DNA of 61,292 nt from Mesostigma viride (taxonomy: Eukaryota; Streptophyta; Mesostigmatophyceae; Mesostigmatales; Mesostigmataceae): assembly GCA_009746045.1 (NCBI GenBank), contig RPFO01001626.1, forward strand, positions 1-61,292, read 5' to 3'. The stretch's first letter is position 1; every line of letters starts with the position of its first letter. The notes beneath the pieces were generated by a model that was given only the letters and a program-made list of their open reading frames with translations, had not been told where the DNA came from and did not search any database. Shown here piece by piece: positions 20,916 through 32,575 of this stretch. The translations under genes and the position numbers were made by a program.

Positions 20916-22345
20916 ATGTCCACGCGTCTTATGGACGTGGAGGTCGAAGACGAGGCGGATTACGCCACGGAGTCCGCGCCGGCCGTCCGCGGCGGGTTTC
21001 TAGACGCCGTCGATCTCGTGGACGAGGACGATAACCCCGTGGAAACGCGCGCGTTGCCGGACCCCTCGCAATTCCGTTCGACCGATCGGCCCGCGGCCGG
21101 GTCGGGCGCGTACGCCTCCGCGGGGCGCAAAGCGAGATCGGGCGCGAACGCCAGGACCGGTCCGCGCGCGGAGCCCAAGGAGGCGGCTCTGGAGATGCTC
21201 GCGAACCCGCGCAAGCACCGCTCGGTCTTCGCGCCGCCGCCCGAGCCTCGTGAAGACCCGCCGATTTCCCGAGACCGGCGGGACGATTTCGAGTTCGACG
21301 ATTTCGACGAGGACGGGGGCGGGGAGGATCTGTACGGCGACGACGACGACGGGTTCGACGACGGAGATGACGGATACGTGGATGACGTGCCGCGTCCGAG
21401 CGCGAGCGAGATCCACGCGCGGAAGGTGGATCTCCTCCACAAGATGCACCGGATGAAGGACAAGGGGATCGTGGTCGGCGATTTCACGATGCGGTCCAAC
21501 CTGGACGAGATGCAGTTCGAGTACGACAAGGTCATGCACGCGCTCGAGGTGCGCAACGCCATCCAGACGATGCGCCAGATCCTGATCGCCGGGACGAGCG
21601 CGGCCCAGTTCCTGAACTCGCGGTACGACCCGTTCGGACTCAAGCTGGACGGGTGGTCCGAATCCGTCATGAGCAACGTGGCGGATTACGACAACGTGTT
21701 CGAACGGCTGTACGAGAAGCACAAGAACAAGGTGTCCGTCGCGCCGGAGATCCAGTTGCTGTTCATGCTCGGCGGGTCGGCCATGATGTTCCACATGTCC
21801 GCGTCGTTCGCGAACTCGGGACTGCCCTCCATGAGCGAGATCGCGAAGACGGACCCCGAGCTCATGAAATCGCTTCTGAAAGTCATGATGGCCAGGAACG
21901 AGGGACCCATCGCCGTCGGGTCCGCGGGTCGCCCGCAGCAACCCCCGCGGGGGCGGGAGGACAGGACCGGCCGCCGTCCGCGCAAGGCCGGGCGAGAGGG
22001 GACGCGCCGTACGTCATGAAGGGGCCCTCCTTGGGAGGGTTCGCGATCGGGTCGATGATGCCTCCCGTGCCCGTGGCCCCTCGCGCCCCGCCCCCGCCCC
22101 CGCCCGATATGGACCAGCTCGTCCACGAGGCCATGAGTCCGATGGCGCGGCCCGAGATGGCCGTCATCGACATCTACGATGACGACGGCGAGAGCGTCGC
22201 GGACAGTTTCGCGGGCGTCGGCGGGTCGGCCGACGCGTCGGGCGGCGGAGATCTCCGCACGGTCCAGGTGACGGACAAGAAGTCGAGGAGGAGAGGCGGC
22301 AAGAAGAAGGACGCAGACGCGAACAAACTGGTTCTGGACATCTGA
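20916..22345 (+). CDS. DUF5767-like conserved giant-virus protein, copy 1
   Basis: Divergent from the fibre gene and starting 110 bases from it. The N-terminal half is acidic and low complexity. The central conserved part (KVDLLHKMHRMKDKGI, DEMQFEYDKVMHALE, DPFGLKLDGWSESV, then IQLLFMLGGSAMMFHMS) matches the pattern I know from DUF5767 proteins of mimi-, phycodna- and irido-like viruses. The C-terminus is Pro-rich, then Lys/Arg-rich. Function is unknown; conservation across giant viruses suggests a virion or core role. One frame change is needed near 21968-22000, where copy 2 has two fewer G/C bases. Full length is about 475 residues. Confidence 0.75.
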
Positions 22346-22449
22346 TCGACCGACCCCTCGTCGGATTCGCCGCGCCGACCGATCCGGATCGAGGACCGAG
22401 TATTTCCTTTCCATTTCTTGGGATCGGTGAGTGGTTCGTCTCGCAACTC

Positions 22450-22872
22450 ATGAGACTCCCCCGCATCAAGAATCGCCGGGCGTCCGGGACGTCCAGGATG
22501 TCCGAGGCGACGTCGAGGACGTCCGACGCGTCCGATTCGGGCATGGGGGATTTCGCGGCTCTCCCCCCGGACGTGCTGAACATGATCACGGAACGCGTCG
22601 CGGACCACGGGGTGGGCCACGCGTTGGCGCTCGCGTCCGTGTCCAAGTCCATGCACGCGGCCACGTGGCCCGCGCTGAGGGAGATGCTGTACACACTCGA
22701 CGAAGGGCCTCGCTCGGCCAGGTTCCCCGCGATCCACCGGTTGTGGGACCAGGACTTCTTCAAGGGGAAGAAGATCGTCCGCATCGTCGTGCGCGACAAG
22801 CGGCCCAACGACGCGACGTTCACCGTGCACCACGACGAGAGGTACGCGCGCCACGCGGGAGTCATGACCGTC
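22450..22872 (+). pseudogene. 5' fragment of F-box-like gene (copy 1)
   Basis: Identical in reading to the first ~141 codons of the intact gene at 31165-32469, including the F-box-like LPPDVLNMITERV segment. It ends at the duplication junction, after which the sequence is 12 bases of filler and then fibre-gene DNA in antisense. The open frame continues about 33 codons into unrelated sequence, so any product would be a truncated chimera. Confidence 0.85.
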
Positions 22873-22884
22873 GCGGGAGTAAAC
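22873..22884. other. Filler DNA at duplication junction
   Basis: Twelve bases, GCGGGAGTAAAC, match neither side of the junction in register. The first eight echo the GCGGGAGT found 15 bases upstream, which is typical of templated filler at end-joined breaks. Confidence 0.6.
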
Positions 22885-25800
22885 TACGTCTATCATCCAT
22901 TTTCCGGCATGTTCGGTTGTGTTGGCGCGGCAAGACGCGGTCTGTTTGTACGTGCTGCTGCCCTCGTTTAGCGTGACGATCGTCCACTCGACGTCCGCGT
23001 TGAATACCGTCACCGAGAGTTCGGTGTCCTCCGGTAAGAGGTCGAACACCGCGAGTTTATAGTCCGAGAAGCTCACTACCAGGTCGGAGAGCACGACGAG
23101 GGAAGGAATGACGGTCGAGTAGGCCGGGTTCGCGACCGTGAACCCTTTGGAATCCGTGAGCCACGACGCCGGATTCGTGATCGTCATTTGAAAGGTCGGA
23201 AACTTCGTGTGATCGCTGAGTCTTAGTTGGATCCATCGGAAGAAGCCGGCGCCGACGAACACGGTGAACGTCTTGTCTTCGATGCTCGAAACGACGCTCA
23301 GGTACTGGCCGTACAATCTGCTTACGAGATCCGAATCCGTCGGGTCGGTCACGAAAATGGTATTCGATAGGAACGTCTGGGCGGTCGGGAAACTCGTGAT
23401 CGTCCTCCCTGTACCGCTGTCCAACAGCTGAATGTTGATGTAGAGTCCGGCCGGTTCGCCGTGCTCGCCCTCCTCGAACAACACGAACTCCGTGTACCTC
23501 GCGGTCATGGGGAACAGGGGTTTCGGGAACAGCGCCGTGGCGCTGCCGATCGCCGTATGGGTCACGACGATCGCCGTGTCGTGACCGTATACCTGCTCGG
23601 CGCCGTCGTCCGGGTACCGGAAGAGAGACGACGCGGTGCCGAAGACCACCGACCCGCTCTGGATCGTGCACCTCGTGAACGTCACGTCGACCGTCGCGTT
23701 GGGGTACGACGGCGTTCCCACGATCGCGCGTGTGTACGCGTAGTTCGTGGTCGGGAGGACCGAGCCGTCCGATCCGCGCACTTCCACGGTGACGGCTTGT
23801 GCTGCCACGTCCGCGAGGTTCGTCGGGAACCGCGCGCATTTGGTGAAGTTCATCTGCAGTCGGAACACCTCGTCCCCCGTCTTGGTCACGGTCAATGCCG
23901 GGTTCAGATTGGGATCGAATAGCAAGGCGGGAGTTGGGAAAGGATTGACCTGTACGCTGATCCCCTTGTCGTCTTTGATGCTTCCGTTGGACGTCAAAGC
24001 GAATCGGTAATGTCGAAGCATCGCGTTCGCGCCGTCGGGGTCGGTGGTCTCGCTGGAGATCCGCGTCGGGGTCACCGTGCAACTCCATGTCCCGTCTGGG
24101 TTTTCGGCGAGGTCCGTCAACGGGATCGCCGCCGGGACGACCCCGATGCCAAGCGCGAGCGGCTGGAGTAGCAAGTTCCTGACGCTGGACGGGATCGTGC
24201 TCGTCGACGACAACGTCAACAGCAGCTGGTTGCCCGGACCCGCGTACGCGAGTGTCGGCGCGATTACGACGATCTCCGTGGCAAGTCCCGCGACCGTGAG
24301 GGTCGTCGCGGTCTCCGCGGTGACGATAAAGAACGTGTAGTCGCCGGAGACCGTCAGGAATTCGGACCGGAGCGTGTACGCGAATCGGATCACGTCGGAA
24401 GCGAACGGGACGGTCGTCGCTCCGCTCGGATCTGACGAGGACGTCGGCGGACTCACCGTGTAGACGGCGCTGACGGTCTTCGCGTCCTGCGAGAGAACCG
24501 TGCTCCCGGGTTTGTACGCGACCGATAACGTTTGTCCCTGGTCATTCGTCGCTCGGAACGACCGACACATGTTGAAGTTCTCCGTGATCGTCGCGCCGCC
24601 CGAGAGAGACGCTGGGTTAGGGAAAGTCGCGGTCAAACGGAAATCGTAGTTCGTGTCCGTCACCTTCTCGACGGTCGTCGAGGACGCGGCGAACCTCTCG
24701 ATGACCGCGGAGGAACTCGGCGCGAATGAGATCTCCGTTCCGACGAACGGCGTCAGCGCCGAATATTGCGATACGACACCCGACGCGAGACTCGGGCGAA
24801 GGACCAGGCGGTTGGACGTCGCGCTGTATCCCCTCGGCGGCAAGCTGGCGATACCCAGTCGGGTGTCCAGGTGGAGAGTCTCGGTCCCCGCTCCCGACAC
24901 GTACTTGAACATCGCGGTCACGTCCGTCCGTTGCTCGGAAGTGGCGCCGTGTTCCAGAACCGCTGTCAAACTCCAATCCGTGTCGCCGAACGTCAGGTAC
25001 CCGTAACTGTTGGTCGCCGCGGGGGCGGGAGGAGTGAGCGTCGTGCCGTCCGTCATACGCATCTGGACCGTGACGGGGATCGTGTACGGGTACTGGTCCT
25101 TGTTCTGTTCGTACCTGTCGAAATCGAGCGCGAACACGAACTGTTTCTTCGGGACCGGGGACACGGTCATCGAGAGCGACGAATCCGGGGTTCGGGACGG
25201 GAACGTCTCGTTCTTGCGTCCGAACGCGTCCGTCACCGTGCCTTGTCCCAGCCTTACCTCGAGCGCGGCGGGGTCTCCCTCGAGGACCGCGAACGTCACG
25301 ACCGTCTCGGTCTTCGCGACGTTGGTCTCGATCGCGGTGATCCGGCTCCTCCACGACGCGTGGTTGAATTCCAGCAGCTCCTTAAAGGCGTCCGCGACGG
25401 GGGCGGTCGCCAGGGGTGGGAGTATGTCACCGCCATCGCTACTTGTCCCGGCGCGTTCGAGACCGCCCGCATGGACGTCTGGAACTGTCCGAGCGGGGTG
25501 ACGTCGCTGTTCAGCATGAACTCTCCTATGGACATTGCAAGCGTCGCGCCCGACATGTCGCGGAACGTCTTCGCGGGGTCCGCCGCAGCGTGGAGGAGTC
25601 CGCCGTTCACGGTCGCCCGGATCCGGACGGGGTTGGCGGGCGGGGTGAACGTGACGTCGCCCTTCGTCTGCCACGTGGTCACGGTGAATATCGCGTAGTA
25701 CGCGCCGTCCACGGGCGTGTCCAGGTGATTCTCTTTCAGCTCCGCGTTCAAGTAGAGAGTCGAGTTCCTTATGCTGGCGTCCGCGTACTCGTACTCGAAC

Positions 25801-28800
25801 CAGAAGGCCTTGGTGAGTTTGTAGCCGTACTCGTTGGAGGTGGCCGTCGGGTCGTGCACTCCGATGAGCGCGGCGATGTCGGTCTCCTGCACGGCGCCGC
25901 CGAAGTCCACGCGGACGTCGACCTTCGAATGCGTCTCCTTGTCCGCGGACCCCGAGTAGCCGGACGCGGCGCGATCCAAGAACGTCACGCTCTTGATCTT
26001 GTCGGCCTCGAGGTTCGGCAGGATGAAGGAAGCGGACGCCTCGGGAGGGATGTAAGGCACGTTGCCGGCCGTCGGGGTGGTCGTCCGGAAGAACAGGCTC
26101 CCTTGCGTGTATCCAGCCGCGTAGAAGGGAGACACGTCGGCCGTCACCACGAAGAACGTGTCCGTCTGTTCCGACACGACGATTTCGGGGGGCGCCAGCG
26201 TGGTCGCGGGGATCACTTCCCGGTTCGCGTTCCGATAGTGAAGTTCGTAGTATTGGTCTTTCAACTCGTCGTCCGCGTGCAAGTATCCCAGGGACATGGT
26301 GCACCGGAATTCGGCCTGGAGCGACGTCGCGAAGTCGGCGGGGGTGAAAACGGCGATCTCTCTGTGCGCGCTCGCGATGTCGGTTTCCGACAACGCCGCG
26401 GATATGACGCCCGCCGACGCCACCGCGAAAATGGTCCCCGCGTCGGGGATCTGCTTGACGCCTTCGTCCGCTGTCAAAGTGGTCTCCGCGGTGTCCTTGA
26501 CCACGATGCGGAGAGAGGACGCGAACCCGGCGGGCAGAGGTTGCGGGTTGTTCCCCGCGAGCAGTTCCAAGAAGAAGCGGATCGTGTCGCCCTCGATCGC
26601 GGGCGGTTCGACGGACCACTTGCCGCGATCGTACGCGACGTAACTCGCCGAGTTGCGGTATTCGATCGTCAGCAGGGATTTGAGCGCCTCCGCGGACAGT
26701 TCCGTCTGATCCAGCACGCCGTTGAATTTCAGAGAGACGAGGTACGAAGAGTTTCCGAGGGTCTCGGTCCGTCGCGCGATGGCCGAGTTGGTCTGGTCCA
26801 CGAGCAGTCGAGTCGCGCTCGTCAGCGTGACGGATTGGGTCACCTTGGGTAACTCGAACCGGGCCGTCTGATCGGACGTGACCAGCAGGGGGTTGTCGTC
26901 CGCGTTCACGAAGTCGAACACGAGATCGAACGAGGTCACGGGGGTGTTGCGCGCCCAGTTCAGGACGGACAGGTCTGTGATCGTGAAGTCGAACCGGTTT
27001 TGCGTGCACGAGACGGTGTAGTCGTTGTACCTCGTGTTGCTTGTCAACCCGCGGGTGTAATTTCGTTGGAATCGGTACAGCTGGCGACCGTCGGGAGCGA
27101 AGGCGCGGATGAACACGTGGGTGGCCAACCTCTCATCGAGAGGCACCAACTGGTAAAACGAGACGTCGCTGCGTCGGGGCGTGAAAGAGAGCCTGACGCT
27201 CTGTGGCGTCGAGTCGGTCGCGGGCGTGTCCGTGACGTCCGCGATCACGTCATGGGGTCGATTCGTGCGATACACTTCGACCGCCGTCTTGCCGCCGAAG
27301 AACGTGATCCCGTCCACCGCTTGGATGGGTCGGTCCGGTCCTCCCACCGCGATGGTGATGGTCCCTTCGCTCGTCGTGAACAGGCCCGTGAGGACGATCC
27401 CCATTTTGTACTTGTTGGCGCCCGATATGGACATCTGCGTGAGTCGAGACGCGCCGCCGCTCGTCACGGAATTGCGATCCACGACCGTCATGGACCCCTG
27501 GACCCCGCTCACCGTCACCAACACGCGGTCGAGTCCCATCGCGTAGTCGCCGGTCGTCTTGTACGCGGACGGAAACGTGATTTCCGCGGACATGGTCGTG
27601 TCGTACGCGTCGTCGCGACTCACGACGATGGACGTGATCGGGCCGCCTTCCATGCCGCCCTCGAGAGCCGAGATTCGCTGGTTGATGGAATCGTAGCCCG
27701 CGAGAGAAGAGATGCTCCCGTCGAACAAGGTGTTGTTCACGCGCGCCGTGTTGCATCGGAGTGTGTCCGTCTTGACGCCTCCTGCCACTTGCACCGTTTC
27801 CCAGACGAAGGGGCTTGGTCGCCGAAATCTCCGAACCGGTATCCCACTTTCCCGCGGTTGTACAGCGTTCCGTTGATCTTGACGGTCGCCTTCTCCTCGC
27901 GGTACACGGGCTTGTCCCCGGACGCGGTCGTCCTGGACGCGCTCAGAGTGTACGTCCGTCGAACTCGCGCAGGACCGTCTCGTCGTCCCCGTCCACGTGG
28001 AAATAGGCCGTGTCCAGATTGAGACCGCCGCGCACGAAAACGCGCGACTTGGCGGCCGGGATGGTGGCGACCATCGTGGCGGTGGGGGGACGAACGCGAC
28101 GCGGTCGTTCGTGTTGGACGAGTACCTCCACGTGATCGCGCCGGGAGTGGAAGACAGGTCGAACGGACGGTACAAGGACGACGCCAGGTCCGTGGACAGA
28201 TCGGTCTGTTGGACGGTGCGGGTGGCGAACACGGCGTCGGCCACCTCGGGCATCTTGAGTTTCGCGGGCGTGACGGCGCCGTCCGCGATCTTGGCGGTCG
28301 CCACGGCCGAGTCGGACAACTGGGTCGTTCCGACGCTCCCCGCGGACAAGACCGCTGTCCGGACGTCGGAGACGTTCAGACGGTTGGAACGGATCTTGTC
28401 CTCCTCGTTGGTCGAAATCTTCGCGTTCGTGATCGCGCCGTCCGATATCGCGGACGTCGGGATCGTCCCGGTGGCCAGCTTGGCCGCAGTCACCGCCCCG
28501 TCCGCCAGCTTGGCGGTCGTGACGGAGGCGGCGGCGAGTTTGTCCGTCGTCACCGCGTCCGCTGCGAGTTTGGCGGCCGTCGCGGACCCGGACGCGAGTT
28601 TGTCCGCCGTGACGGCTCCGGTCGCCAGCTTGGCGGACGTGACGGCGGCGTCGGCGATTTGGGCGGTCGCGATCGAACCGTCGGCCGGTGCGACGCCGGC
28701 GACTTGTCCGGCCAGCGCGGCCGAGACGGACGGGATGTCCAGGAGGTCAGCCGTGATCGTGCCGGCGCGGATCTTGGCGGCCGTGACGGCGCTCGCCGCG

Positions 28801-29524
28801 ATCTTCGCCTCCGTGACCGCCTCGTTCGCGAGGTTGGTCGTGGCCACTTCCGTCAGTTGGGCCAGTCCTCCGAGGTCGGGCTTGCCCCGGATCTGGTCCC
28901 AGTGCCCCTTGAACTGGACGCCCGTCGAGTCGTCGGCGAACTGGATGTAGTCCACGGACGCGCCGCCGGTCACGCTCAGACGCACGTTCCGCGACGGGGC
29001 GGTGGCGGATCCCAACACGAGGCCGTCGCCCGCGGCGCCGCCGAAGAACCTGCTCCCGCCCGCCCCTGTATCAACGTGACATGCGGCAAGAACGGCTTTT
29101 CGGCCAATGCGGCGTAGGTCCCGTCGAACCTCTGCGCCTTCGGAAACCGGAGCCAGTCCGTGTCGAGTCCGCCGCGGACGTACACCGCCCCCGCCAACGC
29201 GTTCGACGGAGGCGTCTCGTTCGCGGCCAGGAACACCACTCTCTTCGCTGGGTCGGACGGGTACATCCACGTAATGCCTCCCGTCGTCGCGCTCGTGAAC
29301 ACGCTCGTGTTCAGCTTGGTTTTCAACGCCGCGTCCAGTTTGCTTTCGGTGATGCTGCCGTCCGTGATGGTCGTCCCGCCGGAATACGACACGCCGTTGA
29401 TCATCAGGGACGGGGATTCGAATTGGAGTCGCGGGGTGGTCAGTCGGATGCTTTCTCGCGACGTCAGCGTCAGGATGCCCGTGTCGGAACGGACTTTACG
29501 CGCAATGATCTCGTTCAGAGACAT
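22885..29524 (-). CDS. Giant fibre-like gene, copy 2, 3' truncated
   Basis: Starts at the ATG complementary to 29522-29524 and runs to the duplication junction at 22885, losing roughly the last 70 residues present in copy 1. It keeps the 1.3 kb that copy 1 lacks (25461-26777), encoding further beta-sandwich modules. The AVTxAKLA repeat block lies at about 28260-28830. Breaks occur at single-base indels near 29066, 27956 and 27803, where copy 1 is in frame. A long continuous frame spans about 22.9-27.0 kb apart from such shifts. Probably non-functional unless the junction is an assembly error. Confidence 0.75.
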
Positions 29525-29633
29525 CGCGACGTCTTTTCTATCTCTTACCCGGCACAAAAAAAACGTCTGCGCGCCGCGTTCTCCGCGACCGCTTTATATT
29601 CCGCGCATCTAGTTGTAGATCGCGACCGAGGAG

Positions 29634-31060
29634 ATGTCCACGCGTCTTATGGACGTGGAGGTCGAAGACGAGGCGGATTACGCCACGGAGTCCGCGCCGG
29701 CCGTCCGCGGCGGGTTTCTAGACGCCGTCGATCTCGTGGACGAGGACGATAACCCCGTGGAAACGCGCGCGTTGCCGGACCCCTCGCAATTCCGTTCGAC
29801 CGATCGGCCCGCGGCCGGGTCGGGCGCGTACGCCTCCGCGGGGCGCAAAGCGAGATCGGGCGCGAACGCCAGGACCGGTCCGCGCGCGGAGCCCAAGGAG
29901 GCGGCTCTGGAGATGCTCGCGAACCCGCGCAAGCACCGCTCGGTCTTCGCGCCGCCGCCCGAGCCTCGTGAAGACCCGCCGATTTCCCGAGACCGGCGGG
30001 ACGATTTCGAGTTCGACGATTTCGACGAGGACGGGGGCGGGGAGGATCTGTACGGCGACGACGACGACGGGTTCGACGACGGAGATGACGGATACGTGGA
30101 TGACGTGCCGCGTCCGAGCGCGAGCGAGATCCACGCGCGGAAGGTGGATCTCCTCCACAAGATGCACCGGATGAAGGACAAGGGGATCGTGGTCGGCGAT
30201 TTCACGATGCGGTCCAACCTGGACGAGATGCAGTTCGAGTACGACAAGGTCATGCACGCGCTCGAGGTGCGCAACGCCATCCAGACGATGCGCCAGATCC
30301 TGATCGCCGGGACGAGCGCGGCCCAGTTCCTGAACTCGCGGTACGACCCGTTCGGACTCAAGCTGGACGGGTGGTCCGAATCCGTCATGAGCAACGTGGC
30401 GGATTACGACAACGTGTTCGAACGGCTGTACGAGAAGCACAAGAACAAGGTGTCCGTCGCGCCGGAGATCCAGTTGCTGTTCATGCTCGGCGGGTCGGCC
30501 ATGATGTTCCACATGTCCGCGTCGTTCGCGAACTCGGACTGCCCTCCATGAGCGAGATCGCGAAGACGGACCCCGAGCTCATGAAATCGCTTCTGAAAGT
30601 CATGATGGCCAGGAACGAGGGACCCATCGCCGTCGGGTCCGCGGGTCGCCCGCAGCAACCCCCGCGGGGGCGGGAGGACAGGACCGCCGCCGTCCGCGCA
30701 AGGCCGGGCGAGAGGGACGCGCCGTACGTCATGAAGGGGCCCTCCTTGGGAGGGTTCGCGATCGGGTCGATGATGCCTCCCGTGCCCGTGGCCCCTCGCG
30801 CCCCGCCCCCGCCCCCGCCCGATATGGACCAGCTCGTCCACGAGGCCATGAGTCCGATGGCGCGGCCCGAGATGGCCGTCATCGACATCTACGATGACGA
30901 CGGCGAGAGCGTCGCGGACAGTTTCGCGGGCGTCGGCGGGTCGGCCGACGCGTCGGGCGGCGGAGATCTCCGCACGGTCCAGGTGACGGACAAGAAGTCG
31001 AGGAGGAGAGGCGGCAAGAAGAAGGACGCAGACGCGAACAAACTGGTTCTGGACATCTGA
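29634..31060 (+). CDS. DUF5767-like conserved giant-virus protein, copy 2
   Basis: Same gene as 20916-22345. Here the frame breaks near 30537, where copy 1 has GGGACTGCCC and this copy has one G fewer. The rest of the C-terminus then reads in one frame to the TGA at 31058-31060. This copy does not need the second correction required in copy 1. Each copy is therefore broken at a place where the other is intact, and together they imply a protein of about 475 residues. It is followed after about 105 bases by the F-box-like gene. Confidence 0.75.
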
Positions 31061-31164
31061 TCGACCGACCCCTCGTCGGATTCGCCGCGCCGACCGATCC
31101 GGATCGAGGACCGAGTATTTCCTTTCCATTTCTTGGGATCGGTGAGTGGTTCGTCTCGCAACTC

Positions 31165-32469
31165 ATGAGACTCCCCCGCATCAAGAATCGCCGGGCGTCC
31201 GGGACGTCCAGGATGTCCGAGGCGACGTCGAGGACGTCCGACGCGTCCGATTCGGGCATGGGGGATTTCGCGGCTCTCCCCCCGGACGTGCTGAACATGA
31301 TCACGGAACGCGTCGCGGACCACGGGGTGGGCCACGCGTTGGCGCTCGCGTCCGTGTCCAAGTCCATGCACGCGGCCACGTGGCCCGCGCTGAGGGAGAT
31401 GCTGTACACACTCGACGAAGGGCCTCGCTCGGCCAGGTTCCCCGCGATCCACCGGTTGTGGGACCAGGACTTCTTCAAGGGGAAGAAGATCGTCCGCATC
31501 GTCGTGCGCGACAAGCGGCCCAACGACGCGACGTTCACCGTGCACCACGACGAGAGGTACGCGCGCCACGCGGGAGTCATGACCGTCACCTTGCATTGGG
31601 ACCAGGTCGCAGGGTTCCTGTCTCGTCACCCGGGCATCGACGTCGTGCTCCTAGAAGGGGACATGTACAAGATCTACAACCACGTCTACATGCAAGAGCA
31701 CGCCGTCGTCCTCGCGCTGCTTCACATCCGCAGGCACCTGGCGAGGTACCCGTGCGACCTGTTCTCGGTCTTGTTCGACAGGGTCGATCCCAACGTCGTC
31801 GCGCCTTGCCGGACGACGCGGACGTCCGACGAATTCGCTGAGACCGTCAGGGACCTCTTGGCCGCGAACGGGCACTCTTTCTGCGTCGAAGGCCCCCGAT
31901 CGTTCCTGTTCGGAGAGGGCGTTAGTCACGGGTTCTACCTGAGTTCCGTCCTCTCGGTGGTGGCGAACGCCAAGAGGATCCGCCGGTGCTTCACGGGACG
32001 TCCGGATCGTCCGGCGGGGTATTTGTCCACCGGGACGGATACGACGCTGCACTTCTACTGCGACGCCGCCAAGGTGTTCGCCGAATCGGGCGTGGTGGTC
32101 GACCCGGCCGTCCCGATCGTACTGTACAGCACGAGCATGCGATGGAACCTCCACTTGTCCGACCTGCCCACTCGCTCCCCCGTGCTCGTCGTGGGTGACA
32201 TCAGCGTGCACCTGTCACAGGGCGTGGTGCACGCCTTGGACGACCACGGGAAGACGCCTCGCTTCCAGATCGTGGGAGCGGGAGGTGGCGAGACCTCCTG
32301 CGTCTCTCCAACGCGCATCGTAGAATGGGGCGCGACATGTGATGTCAGTGTGGCTCGGGACGCCGCGTGGGTGGTGACGAAGGCGTCGTGGGACGCCGAC
32401 GAGACGGCCAAGGAACTCCGGAGAAGGATCCCCTTCGTGTTTGTACGCGGCACGTGTCGCGCGACGTGA
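31165..32469 (+). CDS. F-box-like protein, 434 aa, intact
   Basis: Complete ORF. A Ser/Thr/Arg-rich leader precedes an F-box-like motif at residues ~35-75 (FAALPPDVLNMITERV, then ALASVSKSMHAAT), matching the L-P-x-x-(V/L)-x-x-x-I pattern. The rest is mixed alpha/beta without recognisable leucine-rich or kelch repeats. ATGs also exist at 31216 and 31258, the last directly before the motif. F-box proteins link substrates to Skp1-Cullin ligases and many giant viruses encode families of them; the substrate here is unknown. A GTATTTCC element lies about 45 bases upstream of the first ATG. Confidence 0.65.
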   Translation: MRLPRIKNRRASGTSRMSEATSRTSDASDSGMGDFAALPPDVLNMITERVADHGVGHALALASVSKSMHAATWPALREMLYTLDEGPRSARFPAIHRLWDQDFFKGKKIVRIVVRDKRPNDATFTVHHDERYARHAGVMTVTLHWDQVAGFLSRHPGIDVVLLEGDMYKIYNHVYMQEHAVVLALLHIRRHLARYPCDLFSVLFDRVDPNVVAPCRTTRTSDEFAETVRDLLAANGHSFCVEGPRSFLFGEGVSHGFYLSSVLSVVANAKRIRRCFTGRPDRPAGYLSTGTDTTLHFYCDAAKVFAESGVVVDPAVPIVLYSTSMRWNLHLSDLPTRSPVLVVGDISVHLSQGVVHALDDHGKTPRFQIVGAGGGETSCVSPTRIVEWGATCDVSVARDAAWVVTKASWDADETAKELRRRIPFVFVRGTCRAT

Positions 32470-32550
32470 CCGTTCATCCTACCTATCTGATACATGACAC
32501 GACCTAGCTAGGCAAAGACTCGTACGTTGTTTTTATAATGTCGTTATTCG

Positions 32551-32563
32551 TTATTCATAATAA
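32551..32563. terminator. AT hairpin between convergent genes
   Basis: TTATT-CAT-AATAA forms a short stem-loop in an AT-rich gap between the plus-strand gene ending at 32469 and the minus-strand gene ending at 32576. It is a plausible transcript 3' end for either gene. Bases 32470-32550 hold nothing else I can identify. Confidence 0.4.
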
Positions 32564-32575
32564 ATCGCCATTCGC

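Larger units (their letters stand above)
15488..22872. repeat. Large tandem duplication, copy 1 (7.4 kb)
   Basis: This segment repeats as 22885-31587 at near identity. It contains most of the giant fibre gene, the whole DUF5767-like gene and the 5' third of the F-box-like gene. It is shorter than copy 2 mainly because of the 1.3-kb deletion inside the fibre gene. Confidence 0.95.
22885..31587. repeat. Large tandem duplication, copy 2 (8.7 kb)
   Basis: Second copy of the 15488-22872 segment. Base 22885 corresponds to 15488 (TACGTCTATCATCC) and 31587 corresponds to 22872 (GTCATGACCGTC). Differences are mostly single-base indels plus the 1.3-kb deletion in copy 1. Confidence 0.95.

Noticed and set aside
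18159-21034. Very long plus-strand ORFs opposite the fibre gene
   Set aside because: High-GC antisense shadows. The minus strand has the natural amino acid composition and a recognisable N-terminus.
15488-31587. Tandem duplication as a pure assembly overlap error
   Set aside because: The filler bases and the unequal copies with a private deletion argue against it, although read support is still needed.
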